From the NCBI GenBank assembly GCA_020025015.1, contig JAHHSV010000016.1, positions 1 through 32,538 of the forward strand: DNA of 32,538 nt, written 5' to 3'. Both the position numbers and the translations under genes were made by a program. Shown here one piece after another: positions 1 to 7,111 of the stretch. The notes under the pieces are model-generated. The model worked only from the letters and a program-made list of their open reading frames with translations. It was not told where the DNA came from and did not search any database. This DNA is from Anaeroplasmataceae bacterium. GTDB taxonomy: Bacteria > Bacillota_I > Bacilli_A > Acholeplasmatales > Anaeroplasmataceae. How positions within the stretch are numbered: the first letter of the stretch is position 1; every line of letters starts with the position of its first letter.

Positions 1-44
1 AGGCCCTTACAGGGGAGCCAAAAAACCACGTGTTTTACACGTGG
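1..44. mobile_element. possible end of an IS200/IS605-like or REP-like element
   Basis: Positions 26-33 and 37-44 form a perfect 8-bp stem (CCACGTGT / ACACGTGG) with a 3-nt loop. Read on the minus strand the stem is followed by six T's (20-25) and by a second small GC-rich palindromic segment (1-18). This GC-rich hairpin lies inside what should be antiporter coding sequence, and the protein encoded across it no longer looks like the antiporter family. Subterminal hairpins of this size are typical of single-strand transposons of the IS200/IS605 group. No transposase is visible because the window ends here, so the assignment is inference. The hairpin with its T-run could equally act as a terminator. 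Confidence 0.3.
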
Positions 45-482
45 ATTGTTATTTTTCTCAATCAATTTAATCATTCTAGGAGTTACAACAGCAGGAGAAA
101 CAGCTCCTAAAACTGTACCTAGTAAAATTGATTCAAAAATTGATAAGCCTAGTAGATAATAAGCTCCTAGGGTTACACCAATTATTTCGAATGTTGCAGG
201 AAGAAAGCACATTAAGATTGCTGGTCTTCCGATTTCCTTAAGCTTTTTAATATCTAGATTTAAGCCTGATCGTGTTAGGATTATTATTAAGGCGATTTGT
301 CTTAATTCACTAGATATATTTAAAACTGAAGGATCAATAACCTGTAAGCAGTAAGGTCCTAAAACTAGACCTAAGCAAATCATACCTACTAAGCCAGGTA
401 TTCTAATTTTGTTCAAACCATAACCTATTAAAAATCCTAATAATAGTATGATTCCCATTGACATTATAAAACCGATATTCAT
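1..482 (-). CDS. cation/proton antiporter (CPA family), N-terminal part, probably disrupted
   Basis: This is an inner-membrane monovalent cation:proton antiporter fragment, entered from an ATG at 482-480 with GGAGGG 7 nt upstream. About 160 residues are visible. They are nearly all hydrophobic, with short loops such as GYGLNKIRIPGLVG and LGAVSPAVVTPRMIKLIEK, which fit the first four or five membrane segments of CPA-type Na+/H+ exchangers (KefB/NhaP style). After IEKNN (about position 60 down to 45) the frame stays open, but the residues (NPRVKHVVFWLPCKGL) do not continue the family pattern and coincide with a GC-rich hairpin. The gene is therefore probably interrupted there. It sits behind a fluoride riboswitch, so its physiological role is probably fluoride resistance, as for other antiporters under this aptamer. 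Family call is good; ion specificity is not visible. Confidence 0.72.
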   Translation of the reverse strand, partial: MNIGFIMSMGIILLLGFLIGYGLNKIRIPGLVGMICLGLVLGPYCLQVIDPSVLNISSELRQIALIIILTRSGLNLDIKKLKEIGRPAILMCFLPATFEIIGVTLGAYYLLGLSIFESILLGTVLGAVSPAVVTPRMIKLIEKNNNPRVKHVVFWLPCKG

Positions 483-492
483 ATTTCCCTCC

Positions 493-538
493 AAAAAAAA
501 ACTGATGATATCCCAAAAAAATTGGTAGATATCATCAG
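493..538 (-). terminator. riboswitch expression-platform terminator
   Basis: On the minus strand an 11-bp stem (538-528 with 512-502, CTGATGATATC / GATATCATCAG) with an inner CCAA/TTGG helix is followed by nine U's (501-493), directly before the GGAGGG ribosome site of the antiporter gene. The 5' arm of the stem is the conserved 3' part of the fluoride aptamer, so aptamer and terminator exclude each other. Confidence 0.85.
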
Positions 539-587
539 CAAAATGCGGTTTAGTACATACATACAAGGGAGATTATCATTCCCTAAT
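524..587 (-). promoter_or_regulatory. fluoride (crcB-type) riboswitch aptamer
   Basis: Read on the minus strand, AGGGAATGATAATCTCCCT (584-566) is followed by a variable insert, then AAACCGC, ATTTT and GCTGATGATATCTACC (539-524). The AATGA element inside a GGG/CCC stem, AAAC before a short GC hairpin, and the closing TGATG-N3-TCTAC are the hallmarks of the fluoride riboswitch and resemble the Thermotoga petrophila aptamer. The insert between the first stem and AAAC is longer than in that example. The conserved 3' segment doubles as the 5' arm of an intrinsic terminator. Fluoride binding is therefore predicted to prevent termination and turn on the antiporter gene. Confidence 0.85.
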
Positions 588-612
588 TTAGTATTATAGA
601 ATTTCCTTTTTC

Positions 613-641
613 ATTATAGCACTATCATTTATTTATGGCAA
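613..641 (-). promoter_or_regulatory. sigma-A promoter of the fluoride-riboswitch/antiporter unit
   Basis: On the minus strand, TTGCCA (641-636), a 17-nt spacer and TATAAT (618-613) give a near-consensus promoter. Transcription would start near 606, leaving a leader of about 120 nt that holds the aptamer and terminator. Confidence 0.75.
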
Positions 642-675
642 CTATTAGTTTAATAGTTTATAATATAAATAGAGA

Positions 676-702
676 TAAAAAAAAGAATCATCTGATTCTT
701 AA
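676..702 (-). terminator. intrinsic terminator after tRNA-Val
   Basis: The minus strand carries AAGAATCA / TGATTCTT (700-693 with 690-683) with a 2-nt apparent loop that opens to at least 4 nt. It is followed by a U-rich run to 676. It lies 8 nt beyond the tRNA CCA end. Confidence 0.8.
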
Positions 703-710
703 AAACTAAA

Positions 711-786
711 TGGTGGAGGTTAACGGGCTCGAACCGCTGACCCTCTGCTTGTAAGGCAGATGCTCTCCCAACTGAGCTAAACCTCC
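711..786 (-). tRNA. tRNA-Val (anticodon UAC)
   Basis: This 76-nt minus-strand sequence begins GGAGGTT and ends AACCTCC-ACC-A, with the CCA encoded. The acceptor stem is 7/7 paired, the D arm is GCTC..GAGC, the anticodon stem-loop is CTGCC-TTACAAG-GGCAG-like with TAC at tRNA positions 34-36, and the T-arm carries GTTCGAGCC. Anticodon UAC reads valine GUN codons. It has its own promoter (798-826) and terminator (676-702). Confidence 0.97.
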
Positions 787-797
787 GTCCGTTAGGT

Positions 798-826
798 ATT
801 ATAGCAAAAAAACTTTTAGTTAGCAA
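798..826 (-). promoter_or_regulatory. promoter of tRNA-Val
   Basis: On the minus strand TTGCTA (826-821), 17 nt and TATAAT (803-798) lie about 11 nt upstream of the tRNA 5' end. Confidence 0.75.
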
Positions 827-835
827 GATTTTTTT

Positions 836-871
836 AAAACGAGGTGTTTTTTTAAAACGAGGTGTTTTTTA
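836..871 (+). repeat. 18-bp tandem duplication containing the ribosome binding site
   Basis: The unit AAAACGAGGTGTTTTTTT occurs at 836-853 and again at 854-871 (the last base is A of the start codon). Each copy carries a GAGGTG Shine-Dalgarno-like core. Only the second copy is at normal distance (6 nt) from the ATG at 871. The repeat arose by local duplication and could change copy number by slippage. Confidence 0.9.
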
Positions 872-1962
872 TGGCTTTAGAAAAATTAGTGAGTGTTAAT
901 GAGGACTTAATTGAAAAATTTAATATTAAGGCTTATAGGGAGCAACAAAATTATGCTGTAGTTGGAGCCTTGGCTGCCTTAGAAATTACTAATGAGGTGC
1001 AAAAGTGCTATATTAAAAATATTGATATCGATAAGACTATTGATGAGGCTTTAATGAATTTATATGGAATGCTTCAAAGCTTATTTGTTTCTGTTGATGG
1101 CCTATACGCCTTATCCTATGAGCTTGGTGGTAGTAAAAAATTTATAAACATAAATCAAAATAATGATATGCGTGAGCTTAAGCATATTAGAAATGATATT
1201 GTAGGTCATCCGGCTAATCGTAATTTAAGAAGCAAGGGTAATGCCTATTGTATTTTAGAAAAGGATAAATTAAGTAGTAAGGCCTTAAGCTATCTTATTT
1301 GTAGTGAAAGAGGCTGTGAAAGAAGAAATATTAATTTGGTTTCTTTAATTAATTCTTACTATGAAGAAGCTAATAGCTTATTAAAAACCTTATATGATTT
1401 ATCTAATACTACCATTCAAAATGAATATTTATGCGATTTGGCTAATAAGGCCTTAAGGGCTTATCCTGATTCATTATATAAGGATTATTTAGCTGAGCTA
1501 TATAAATCTTATTTGGAAAAATATCCTAATGCTTCAAAAAAGCAGCACCGTTTTATTTGGCGCTATGAGCTAATTAATAAGGTTATAGAATATGAGCCTA
1601 TTTTAGAGGATGAGGAAATTAAAGGGCTTAAGGATGATATTTTATTTATGGAGATTTTAAAGGCCTATAATATTATTACGGGTAAGCCGCTTTTTGATAA
1701 GTATATTCATAAATACAATACCTTAGTTAAGGCTATGTATAGATTTTTAAGAAAGAATCCTGATTTGTATCATCTAAAGGATTATTTGATAGATTATTCG
1801 CATCCATTATTTTATGATACCTTCTTAAAATTTAGAAAGAGGAGTGCGAAAAATCCTTGTGTAACTAAGTATCTTGATTTGATTAATGATTTAATAAATA
1901 AGGATGATGGTGATTTAATTTATGCTTATATGCTACCGGTAAAGGATTTTAAAATTAAATAA
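871..1962 (+). CDS. hypothetical protein with HEPN-like RX5H motif
   Basis: This 363-residue soluble, strongly helical protein was not recognised as a named family. The start is set at ATG 871 because GAGGTG lies 6 nt upstream; a GTG at 862 would fall inside that ribosome site. The N-terminal third is helical and carries MRELKHIRNDIVGHPANR, in which R107 and H113 form an R-X5-H motif preceded by polar residues. That is the catalytic-type signature of HEPN RNases, usually R-X4-6-H. The C-terminal two thirds are Lys/Tyr/Leu-rich helices without recognisable motifs, including several short LINKxxD-type helices. It is a single gene between a divergent tRNA and the Mn2+-riboswitch operon, so context does not suggest a partner. 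HEPN membership is inferred from this one motif; a structural role unrelated to RNA cleavage is possible. Confidence 0.6.
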   Translation: MALEKLVSVNEDLIEKFNIKAYREQQNYAVVGALAALEITNEVQKCYIKNIDIDKTIDEALMNLYGMLQSLFVSVDGLYALSYELGGSKKFININQNNDMRELKHIRNDIVGHPANRNLRSKGNAYCILEKDKLSSKALSYLICSERGCERRNINLVSLINSYYEEANSLLKTLYDLSNTTIQNEYLCDLANKALRAYPDSLYKDYLAELYKSYLEKYPNASKKQHRFIWRYELINKVIEYEPILEDEEIKGLKDDILFMEILKAYNIITGKPLFDKYIHKYNTLVKAMYRFLRKNPDLYHLKDYLIDYSHPLFYDTFLKFRKRSAKNPCVTKYLDLINDLINKDDGDLIYAYMLPVKDFKIK

Positions 1963-1964
1963 TA

Positions 1965-1992
1965 TTGAAATTCTTGATAAAAATGATATAAT
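1965..1992 (+). promoter_or_regulatory. promoter of the Mn2+-riboswitch operon
   Basis: TTGAAA (1965-1970), 16 nt, TATAAT (1987-1992). Transcription would start near 1998-2000, close to the 5' strand of riboswitch helix P1. Part of P1 may thus lie at the very transcript end. Confidence 0.6.
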
Positions 1993-1994
1993 GT

Positions 1995-2099
1995 GTCTTG
2001 TTAAAGAACCTTTTAAAGGGGAGTAGCAGGCTTTATAAGCAGTTATATTCGTCATCACGATTTTAAAATCCGGATATAACATCAATTCGAGTGCAAGAC
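1995..2099 (+). promoter_or_regulatory. Mn2+ riboswitch (yybP-ykoY)
   Basis: The leader contains the two conserved loops of the yybP-ykoY aptamer, AAAGGGGAGTAGC at 2015-2027 and CGTCATCACG at 2050-2059, joined by short helices. The region closes with GTCTTG (1995-2000) pairing to CAAGAC (2094-2099). The 3' strand of this closing helix overlaps the 5' arm of the terminator at 2096-2132. Mn2+ binding, which stabilises the closing helix in this family, should therefore block termination and switch the downstream exporter genes on. The spacing and both signature loops make the identification strong. Confidence 0.9.
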
Positions 2100-2132
2100 C
2101 TTTATTCTTTTAGGAGAATAAGGGTCTTTTTT
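2096..2132 (+). terminator. terminator of the Mn2+ riboswitch expression platform
   Basis: AGACCTTTATTC (2096-2107) pairs with GAATAAGGGTCT (2116-2127), with one G-U pair, followed by U's to 2132. It lies between the aptamer and the AAAGGAG ribosome site of the ATPase gene. Confidence 0.9.
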
Positions 2133-2156
2133 ATAAATTTTTTAAAGGAGAAAAAT

Positions 2157-4769
2157 ATGAAATTAGAGGAAATTCTAAAAAATTTGGGCTCTGATCAAGA
2201 AAAAGGGCTTACTGACGCTGAGGTACTAAAAAAGCGTGAGGAACATGGCGTAAATGAATTGCAGGAAGGTAAGAAGACACCTTTAATTGTTAAATTCCTA
2301 ATGCAATTTACAGATGTCTTAATAATCATTCTAATTATTGCTGCTATTGTTTCTTTAATAATTGATCCAAGTGAATGGATTGAATCATTAATTATTTTTA
2401 TAGTAGTTATCATGAATGCAGTTTTAGGTGTATTCCAGGAAAATAAGGCTGAAAAATCATTAGAGGCCTTAAAGAAGATGAGTCAGCCTAACTGTAAGGT
2501 TATTCGTAATGGAGTTTTAACGGTTATTCCATCTCGTGATATTGTTGTTGGTGATATTATTCAGGTTGAGGCTGGTGATTTTATTCCAGCTGACGCTAGA
2601 GTTATTGATTCAACTGAATTAAAGGTTGATGAATCAAGCTTAACTGGTGAATCCTTACCTGTTTCTAAAAATAAAAATGAATTACCAGAGGGTGAAATAC
2701 CATTAGGTGATCAAAAGAATATGTTGTTTTCTTCAACCTATGTAACTAATGGTAAGGCAAGAGCCTTAGTTGTAAGGGTTGGTATGGAGACGGAAATTGG
2801 TAAGATTGCATCAATGCTTACTAAGGAAAATAAGGAGCTTACACCATTACAGCATAAATTAGCTCAGGTAGGTAAATATATTGGCTTACTATGCTTAGGT
2901 ATTTGTGCTATTGTTTTTGCCTTGGAGGTTGTTGCTGGTTATTTAAATCCTGATATTGAGCATGGCTTTGGTATTTGGTTAGAGGCCTTTAAGCAGGCTG
3001 TTGCTTTAGCGGTTGCGGCAATTCCTGAGGGCTTAGCTGCGGTTGTAACTGTCGTTTTATCAATTGGTGTGCAAAAGATGGTAAAGCATAACGCAATTGT
3101 TAAAAAGCTTCCTGCTGTTGAGACACTTGGCTCTACTAATGTTATTTGTAGTGATAAAACTGGTACTCTTACCCAAAATAAGATGACAGTTGTTAAGATG
3201 TATTCTGATGAAATTAAGGATTGTAATAATCCTAGTGATTTAGAAAAGAAGATGATGGCATATTTTGCTATCTGCTGTGATGCATCAATTGAGGAAGATG
3301 GAAAAAGAGTAGGGGACCCTACTGAATTAGCCTTATTAGATGTAAATAATTTGTATGGCTTAGATATAAAGAATGAAACCCGTCTATTAGATATGCCTTT
3401 TGATAGTGAGCGTAAAATGATGACAACAGTCATTAAGGAAAATGATAAATATATTGCCATCACTAAGGGTGCTCCGGATATTGTAATTAATTTATGTATA
3501 AACAAGGATGTCTTAGATAAGGCGAGAAAAGCTAATGAAGAGATGAGTGAAAATGCTTTGCGTGTCTTAGCGTTAGCAGTTAAGGAATTTACAAGCCTTC
3601 CTACTAAAGAGGATTTAGAGCATGATATGACCTTTGTTGGCTTAGTTGGTATGATTGACCCAGCTAGACCTGAGGTTAAGGATGCGATTGCAATTGCGAA
3701 AAAGGCTCATATTAAGACGGTTATGATTACTGGTGATCATATTACAACTGCTAAGGCAATTGCTAAGGATTTAGGTATCTTAGAGGATGGTAAAAAAGCA
3801 ATTACTTCCTTAGAATTAGATAAGATTAGTGATGAAGAGCTTGTAAAAACTATTGATGATTATCGTGTTTTTGCAAGAGTTGCTCCAAAGGATAAGGTTA
3901 GAATTGTTGATGCATGGCAGAAAAACGATGCGGTAGTTGCGATGACTGGTGATGGTGTAAATGATGCTCCATCCTTAAAGCGTGCTGATATTGGCTGTGC
4001 TATGGGTATTACTGGTACTGATGTTAGTAAGCAAGCTGCTGATATGATTTTAACGGATGATAATTTCTCAACTATTGTTGAATCTGTAAAGCAGGGTCGT
4101 GGAATTTATGCAAATATTAAAAAGTGTATTAGATTCCTATTATCAAGTAATATTGGTGAGGTTGTAACTATTTTCTTAGTTTCTTTAATTGGTATTTTCA
4201 TTGCCTTAACTGGTGGTGATGCCTTAGGTGAGCCATTACTTGCAATGCATTTATTATGGATTAACCTAATTACAGACTCCTTACCTGCCTTTGCTTTAGG
4301 TATGGAAGAGCCTGATGATGATGTTATGACTGATAAGCCTCGTGGTAAGAAGGAATCATTCTTTGCGGGTAAGCTAGGTGTTAATATTGCAATTGAGGGT
4401 GTAATAATTGGTGTTGTTACCTTAACAGCATACTTTATTGGTCATTTCTGCTTAGGTGATGATTTAGCTGGTCATACTATGGCCTTTATGACCTTGGCTA
4501 CTGCTGAATTATTCCATGCATATAATGTAAAATCTGATCATACTATCTTCAGCAAGTCTACTTTTAATAACAAGTTCTTGAATTATGCCTTCATAATTGG
4601 TATGATATTACAGTTCGCTGTATTATATATTCCTGGTTTAAACAATGTGTTCCAATTAATGCCACTTAATTGGTGGGAATTATTAATTGTTTTTGGCTTA
4701 TCAGCTTCAATTATTGTTTTCATGGAAATATATAAGCTTATAAAGCGTTATATTAATAATAAAAGATAA
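2157..4769 (+). CDS. P2A-type cation-transporting ATPase (Mn2+/Ca2+ exporter)
   Basis: This 870-residue membrane pump uses ATP to export divalent cations. Key sites are all present: TGES at 163-166 (actuator), DKTGT with phosphorylated D333, TGDGVNDAP at 597-605 (hinge), and cation-site motifs PEGL at 290-293 in M4, NIGEV in M5 and NLITDS in M6, matching SERCA/PMR1-type Ca2+ sites. N-terminal (MKLEEILKNLGSD) and C-terminal four-helix regions are complete. Start: ATG 2157 follows AAAGGAG; the longer frame from GTG 2091 would begin inside the riboswitch and is rejected. Mn2+-riboswitch control implies Mn2+ export, as for the lactococcal YoaB-type pumps, although sequence alone would be called Ca2+-ATPase. 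The next gene, 22 nt downstream, is a CaCA exchanger and is probably co-transcribed. Confidence 0.93.
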   Translation: MKLEEILKNLGSDQEKGLTDAEVLKKREEHGVNELQEGKKTPLIVKFLMQFTDVLIIILIIAAIVSLIIDPSEWIESLIIFIVVIMNAVLGVFQENKAEKSLEALKKMSQPNCKVIRNGVLTVIPSRDIVVGDIIQVEAGDFIPADARVIDSTELKVDESSLTGESLPVSKNKNELPEGEIPLGDQKNMLFSSTYVTNGKARALVVRVGMETEIGKIASMLTKENKELTPLQHKLAQVGKYIGLLCLGICAIVFALEVVAGYLNPDIEHGFGIWLEAFKQAVALAVAAIPEGLAAVVTVVLSIGVQKMVKHNAIVKKLPAVETLGSTNVICSDKTGTLTQNKMTVVKMYSDEIKDCNNPSDLEKKMMAYFAICCDASIEEDGKRVGDPTELALLDVNNLYGLDIKNETRLLDMPFDSERKMMTTVIKENDKYIAITKGAPDIVINLCINKDVLDKARKANEEMSENALRVLALAVKEFTSLPTKEDLEHDMTFVGLVGMIDPARPEVKDAIAIAKKAHIKTVMITGDHITTAKAIAKDLGILEDGKKAITSLELDKISDEELVKTIDDYRVFARVAPKDKVRIVDAWQKNDAVVAMTGDGVNDAPSLKRADIGCAMGITGTDVSKQAADMILTDDNFSTIVESVKQGRGIYANIKKCIRFLLSSNIGEVVTIFLVSLIGIFIALTGGDALGEPLLAMHLLWINLITDSLPAFALGMEEPDDDVMTDKPRGKKESFFAGKLGVNIAIEGVIIGVVTLTAYFIGHFCLGDDLAGHTMAFMTLATAELFHAYNVKSDHTIFSKSTFNNKFLNYAFIIGMILQFAVLYIPGLNNVFQLMPLNWWELLIVFGLSASIIVFMEIYKLIKRYINNKR

Positions 4770-4791
4770 TTAAGAATTATGGGGGATAGCT

Positions 4792-5763
4792 ATGGAAATA
4801 TTTTTGGAAATACTATTTCTAATTATAGGAATGGTACTATTAATCAAGGGTGCAGATTTTTTTGTTGAGGGCTCAAGTGCAGTTGCTAAAGCACTCAAGG
4901 TTCCTTCACTTATTATAGGCTTAACGCTAGTTTCAATTGGTACATCTTTACCGGAATTAGCTGTTTCAATAACCTCAAGCATTGCTGGAAAAAATGATTT
5001 AAGCTTTGGTAATGTAGTTGGTTCTAATATCTTTAATATATTAGTCGTTTTAGGCCTATGTGCAGCCATAATGCCATTAGCTGTTTCTAATAATGTTTTA
5101 AAATATGATATTCCTATTTACATTGGTATCGCAGCCTTAATTGCTGTCTTTGCCTTTGGTATTACTCCCTTTGTTTTAACTCAATGGGAGGCGGGAGTTA
5201 TTTTTGCTCTTTTCCTTTTATATCTAGGCTTTACTATTTGGCGTGGCTTAAAGGGTAAGGATGAGGCAGTAGAGGAAGAGGAAAACGAAAATACTAAAAA
5301 GAGACCAATGTGGTTAAATATAATTTTCATCATTGGTGGTGGTGCCGCTATTGTTTTTGGTGGAGATTTTACTGTTCAATCAGCTTCTAAATTAGCAACG
5401 AGATTAGGTATGAGTGAATTACTTGTAGGCTTAACAATTGTTGCTGTTGGTACCTCTTTACCTGAGCTAATTACAAGTCTAGTTGCTTCTAAAAAAGGTG
5501 AAAATGATATAGCTGTTGGTAATGCGGTTGGTTCTTGTATTTTTAATATCGTTGGTATTTTGAGTATTACAGGTATGATTCATGATGTACCTTTAGAGGC
5601 TCTTTCTTATATTGACTTTATTGTTATGTCTTTAGCAATTATCTTTATCTTCATTTTTGCTTTTAGAAGTAAGAAGATTAATAGATGGCAGGGTATTTTA
5701 TTAGTATTAATGTATGCTGCATATTTAACCTATATTATTTTAAGAAATATGGGAATGTGCTAA
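4792..5763 (+). CDS. CaCA-family cation exchanger (YrbG-like Na+/Ca2+ antiporter)
   Basis: This 323-residue membrane exchanger is built from two inverted halves of about five helices each. The alpha repeats are clear: residues 43-86 contain GTSLPEL and GNVVGSNIFN, and residues 212-255 contain GTSLPEL and GNAVGSCIFN. A charged acidic loop (about 155-172, EEEENEN) separates the halves, as in other members. It starts at ATG 4792 with GGGGGAT 7 nt upstream. It is likely the second gene of the Mn2+-riboswitch operon, which suggests it exports Mn2+ and/or Ca2+ using the sodium or proton gradient. The transported ion is inferred from the riboswitch and not shown by the protein. Confidence 0.9.
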   Translation: MEIFLEILFLIIGMVLLIKGADFFVEGSSAVAKALKVPSLIIGLTLVSIGTSLPELAVSITSSIAGKNDLSFGNVVGSNIFNILVVLGLCAAIMPLAVSNNVLKYDIPIYIGIAALIAVFAFGITPFVLTQWEAGVIFALFLLYLGFTIWRGLKGKDEAVEEEENENTKKRPMWLNIIFIIGGGAAIVFGGDFTVQSASKLATRLGMSELLVGLTIVAVGTSLPELITSLVASKKGENDIAVGNAVGSCIFNIVGILSITGMIHDVPLEALSYIDFIVMSLAIIFIFIFAFRSKKINRWQGILLVLMYAAYLTYIILRNMGMC

Positions 5764-5773
5764 AAATAATTAT

Positions 5774-5808
5774 GGGCTTAGCTTCTTGATTGAGGCTAGG
5801 CCTTTTTT
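5774..5808 (+). terminator. intrinsic terminator of the cation export operon
   Basis: GGGCTTAGCTTC (5774-5785) pairs through several G-U pairs with GAGGCTAGGCC (5792-5802), loop TTGATT, then six T's. Confidence 0.85.
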
Positions 5809-5934
5809 ATACTATTACAGAGCTTTATTAAAATAATTAAAGTATATAAAATTATAAAATCTAATAGTATTAATATATAACTTGGCTATTTTATTTATTT
5901 TTAAATAATGGTATAATTAGACAAGGTGATTTAA

Positions 5935-6765
5935 GTGGTATATTTATTTTATAATCCCAAGTCAAATGCGGGAAAAACAGAAAAAGAAATTCATATTCTT
6001 GAAAAAAAACTAAATAAAAGAGGATATAGTACTATTAAAATCAATTTAATCGAGACTGTAGATGTTAATGAAATTATAGCTGGAATCTTATCTGATGACC
6101 TTCTTTTCATTGCCGGTGGGGATGGAACAATTAATTGGGTTTTAAATAATCATATATTAGATGGCTTAAATAATAAAATTTATGTATATAGAAGCGGAAG
6201 AGGAAATGATTATTCTCGCAACTTTAAGAAAAAGGTGTTTTTACTTGAGAATGGCTTAGCTAATTTCCCTCAAATAAAATACAATGAAACAGCCCAAAAC
6301 TTCATTAATGGAGTTGGTATGGGAATAGATGCTGTAACCTGTAATATTCAGCATGATAACTTTTTAGCTGGACGTAAGGTGAGCTATTTTAGTGTTGCCT
6401 GCAAGGCGTTTCAAACCTTTAAGCCATATAGCTTAGATGTAATTGTCGATGGTAAGAGTCTACATTTTGATAATGTTTGGTTCTTTGTTATTCAAAATGG
6501 TAAATATATTGGTGGCGGTATGAAGATATCTCCTAAGTCAATAGTTAATGATGGTAAGCTTGAGCTAGTTGTAATTCATAGTATGAAATTAAATAAGCTT
6601 TTAAGGGTTTTCCCATCAATTTTTATTGGTAAGCATACAATATTTAAGAAGAACGTAACCATTTTAGAGGGTAAAGAATTTAAGTGTGTTCCACATGGAA
6701 CTGAGATTTTACAAATCGATGGGGAAATCAGAAAAAATATTAAGACCATTGAGGTTAAGTGCTAG
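5935..6765 (+). CDS. diacylglycerol/lipid kinase family protein (DgkB/YegS-like)
   Basis: This 276-residue cytosolic or membrane-associated lipid kinase phosphorylates diacylglycerol or a related lipid with ATP. Signatures are NPKSNAGK at 7-14, the nucleotide-binding GGDGT at 61-65 and GRGNDYSRN at 88-96, with the beta-rich C-terminal domain ending in a DGE-type segment (LQIDGEIRK). Length is normal for the family (about 290-300), slightly short. GTG start at 5935 is preceded by AAGGTGAT. A TATAAT box (5912-5917) lies just upstream but its -35 is poor. It precedes acpP with a separate promoter, so a role in recycling lipids or in glycolipid/phospholipid synthesis is plausible; the precise substrate is not determinable. 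Confidence 0.88.
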   Translation: MVYLFYNPKSNAGKTEKEIHILEKKLNKRGYSTIKINLIETVDVNEIIAGILSDDLLFIAGGDGTINWVLNNHILDGLNNKIYVYRSGRGNDYSRNFKKKVFLLENGLANFPQIKYNETAQNFINGVGMGIDAVTCNIQHDNFLAGRKVSYFSVACKAFQTFKPYSLDVIVDGKSLHFDNVWFFVIQNGKYIGGGMKISPKSIVNDGKLELVVIHSMKLNKLLRVFPSIFIGKHTIFKKNVTILEGKEFKCVPHGTEILQIDGEIRKNIKTIEVKC

Positions 6766-6771
6766 TCTTTA

Positions 6772-6800
6772 TTTACTTTATACTGATTTTTTGATACAAT
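6772..6800 (+). promoter_or_regulatory. promoter of acpP
   Basis: TTTACT (6772-6777), 17 nt, TACAAT (6795-6800), 26 nt before the acpP ATG and 14 nt before its GGAGG site. Confidence 0.6.
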
Positions 6801-6825
6801 ATAGATAATTTATGGAGGAAAAATT

Positions 6826-7056
6826 ATGACAATTTTTGAAAATGTACAGAAGGTTATTTCTGAAAATTTAAATATTGATAAAGAAAAGGTTACCTTAGAA
6901 GCTGACCTTGCTAAGGATTTAGGTGCTGATAGCATTGATGCTGTTGATATCGTTATGGATCTTGAAGACTGCTTCGGTATATCATTCGATGATGCTAATG
7001 ACACAGTAAAAACTGTTAAGGATTTAGTTGAATTTATTGAAAATGCTCAAAAATAA
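6826..7056 (+). CDS. acpP: acyl carrier protein
   Basis: This 76-residue acidic four-helix carrier protein holds growing acyl chains on a 4'-phosphopantetheine arm attached to Ser36 in DLGADSIDAVD. The usual motif is DSLD; here it is DSID, which is tolerated. The length is standard and GGAGG precedes the ATG by 7 nt. It has its own promoter and an immediate terminator (7063-7090), so it is expressed as a single gene. No fatty-acid synthesis genes lie next to it; its neighbours are a lipid kinase and the LeuRS-like protein, so it may be either the housekeeping ACP or a specialised carrier. Confidence 0.93.
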   Translation: MTIFENVQKVISENLNIDKEKVTLEADLAKDLGADSIDAVDIVMDLEDCFGISFDDANDTVKTVKDLVEFIENAQK

Positions 7057-7062
7057 TTAATG

Positions 7063-7090
7063 AATACTGTGATTATTCACAGTATTTTTT
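7063..7090 (+). terminator. intrinsic terminator after acpP
   Basis: AATACTGTGA (7063-7072) / TCACAGTATT (7077-7086), loop TTAT, followed by T's to 7090. Some read-through to the next gene is possible because no clear new promoter is visible before 7112. Confidence 0.88.
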
Positions 7091-7111
7091 CTAGGGAAAG
7101 GAGGAATATTA

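Noticed and set aside
2939..3505. Long open frame on the minus strand inside the P-type ATPase gene
   Set aside because: It lies wholly antisense to a strongly conserved ATPase, has no ribosome site, and the translation is a Ser/Ile-rich shadow.
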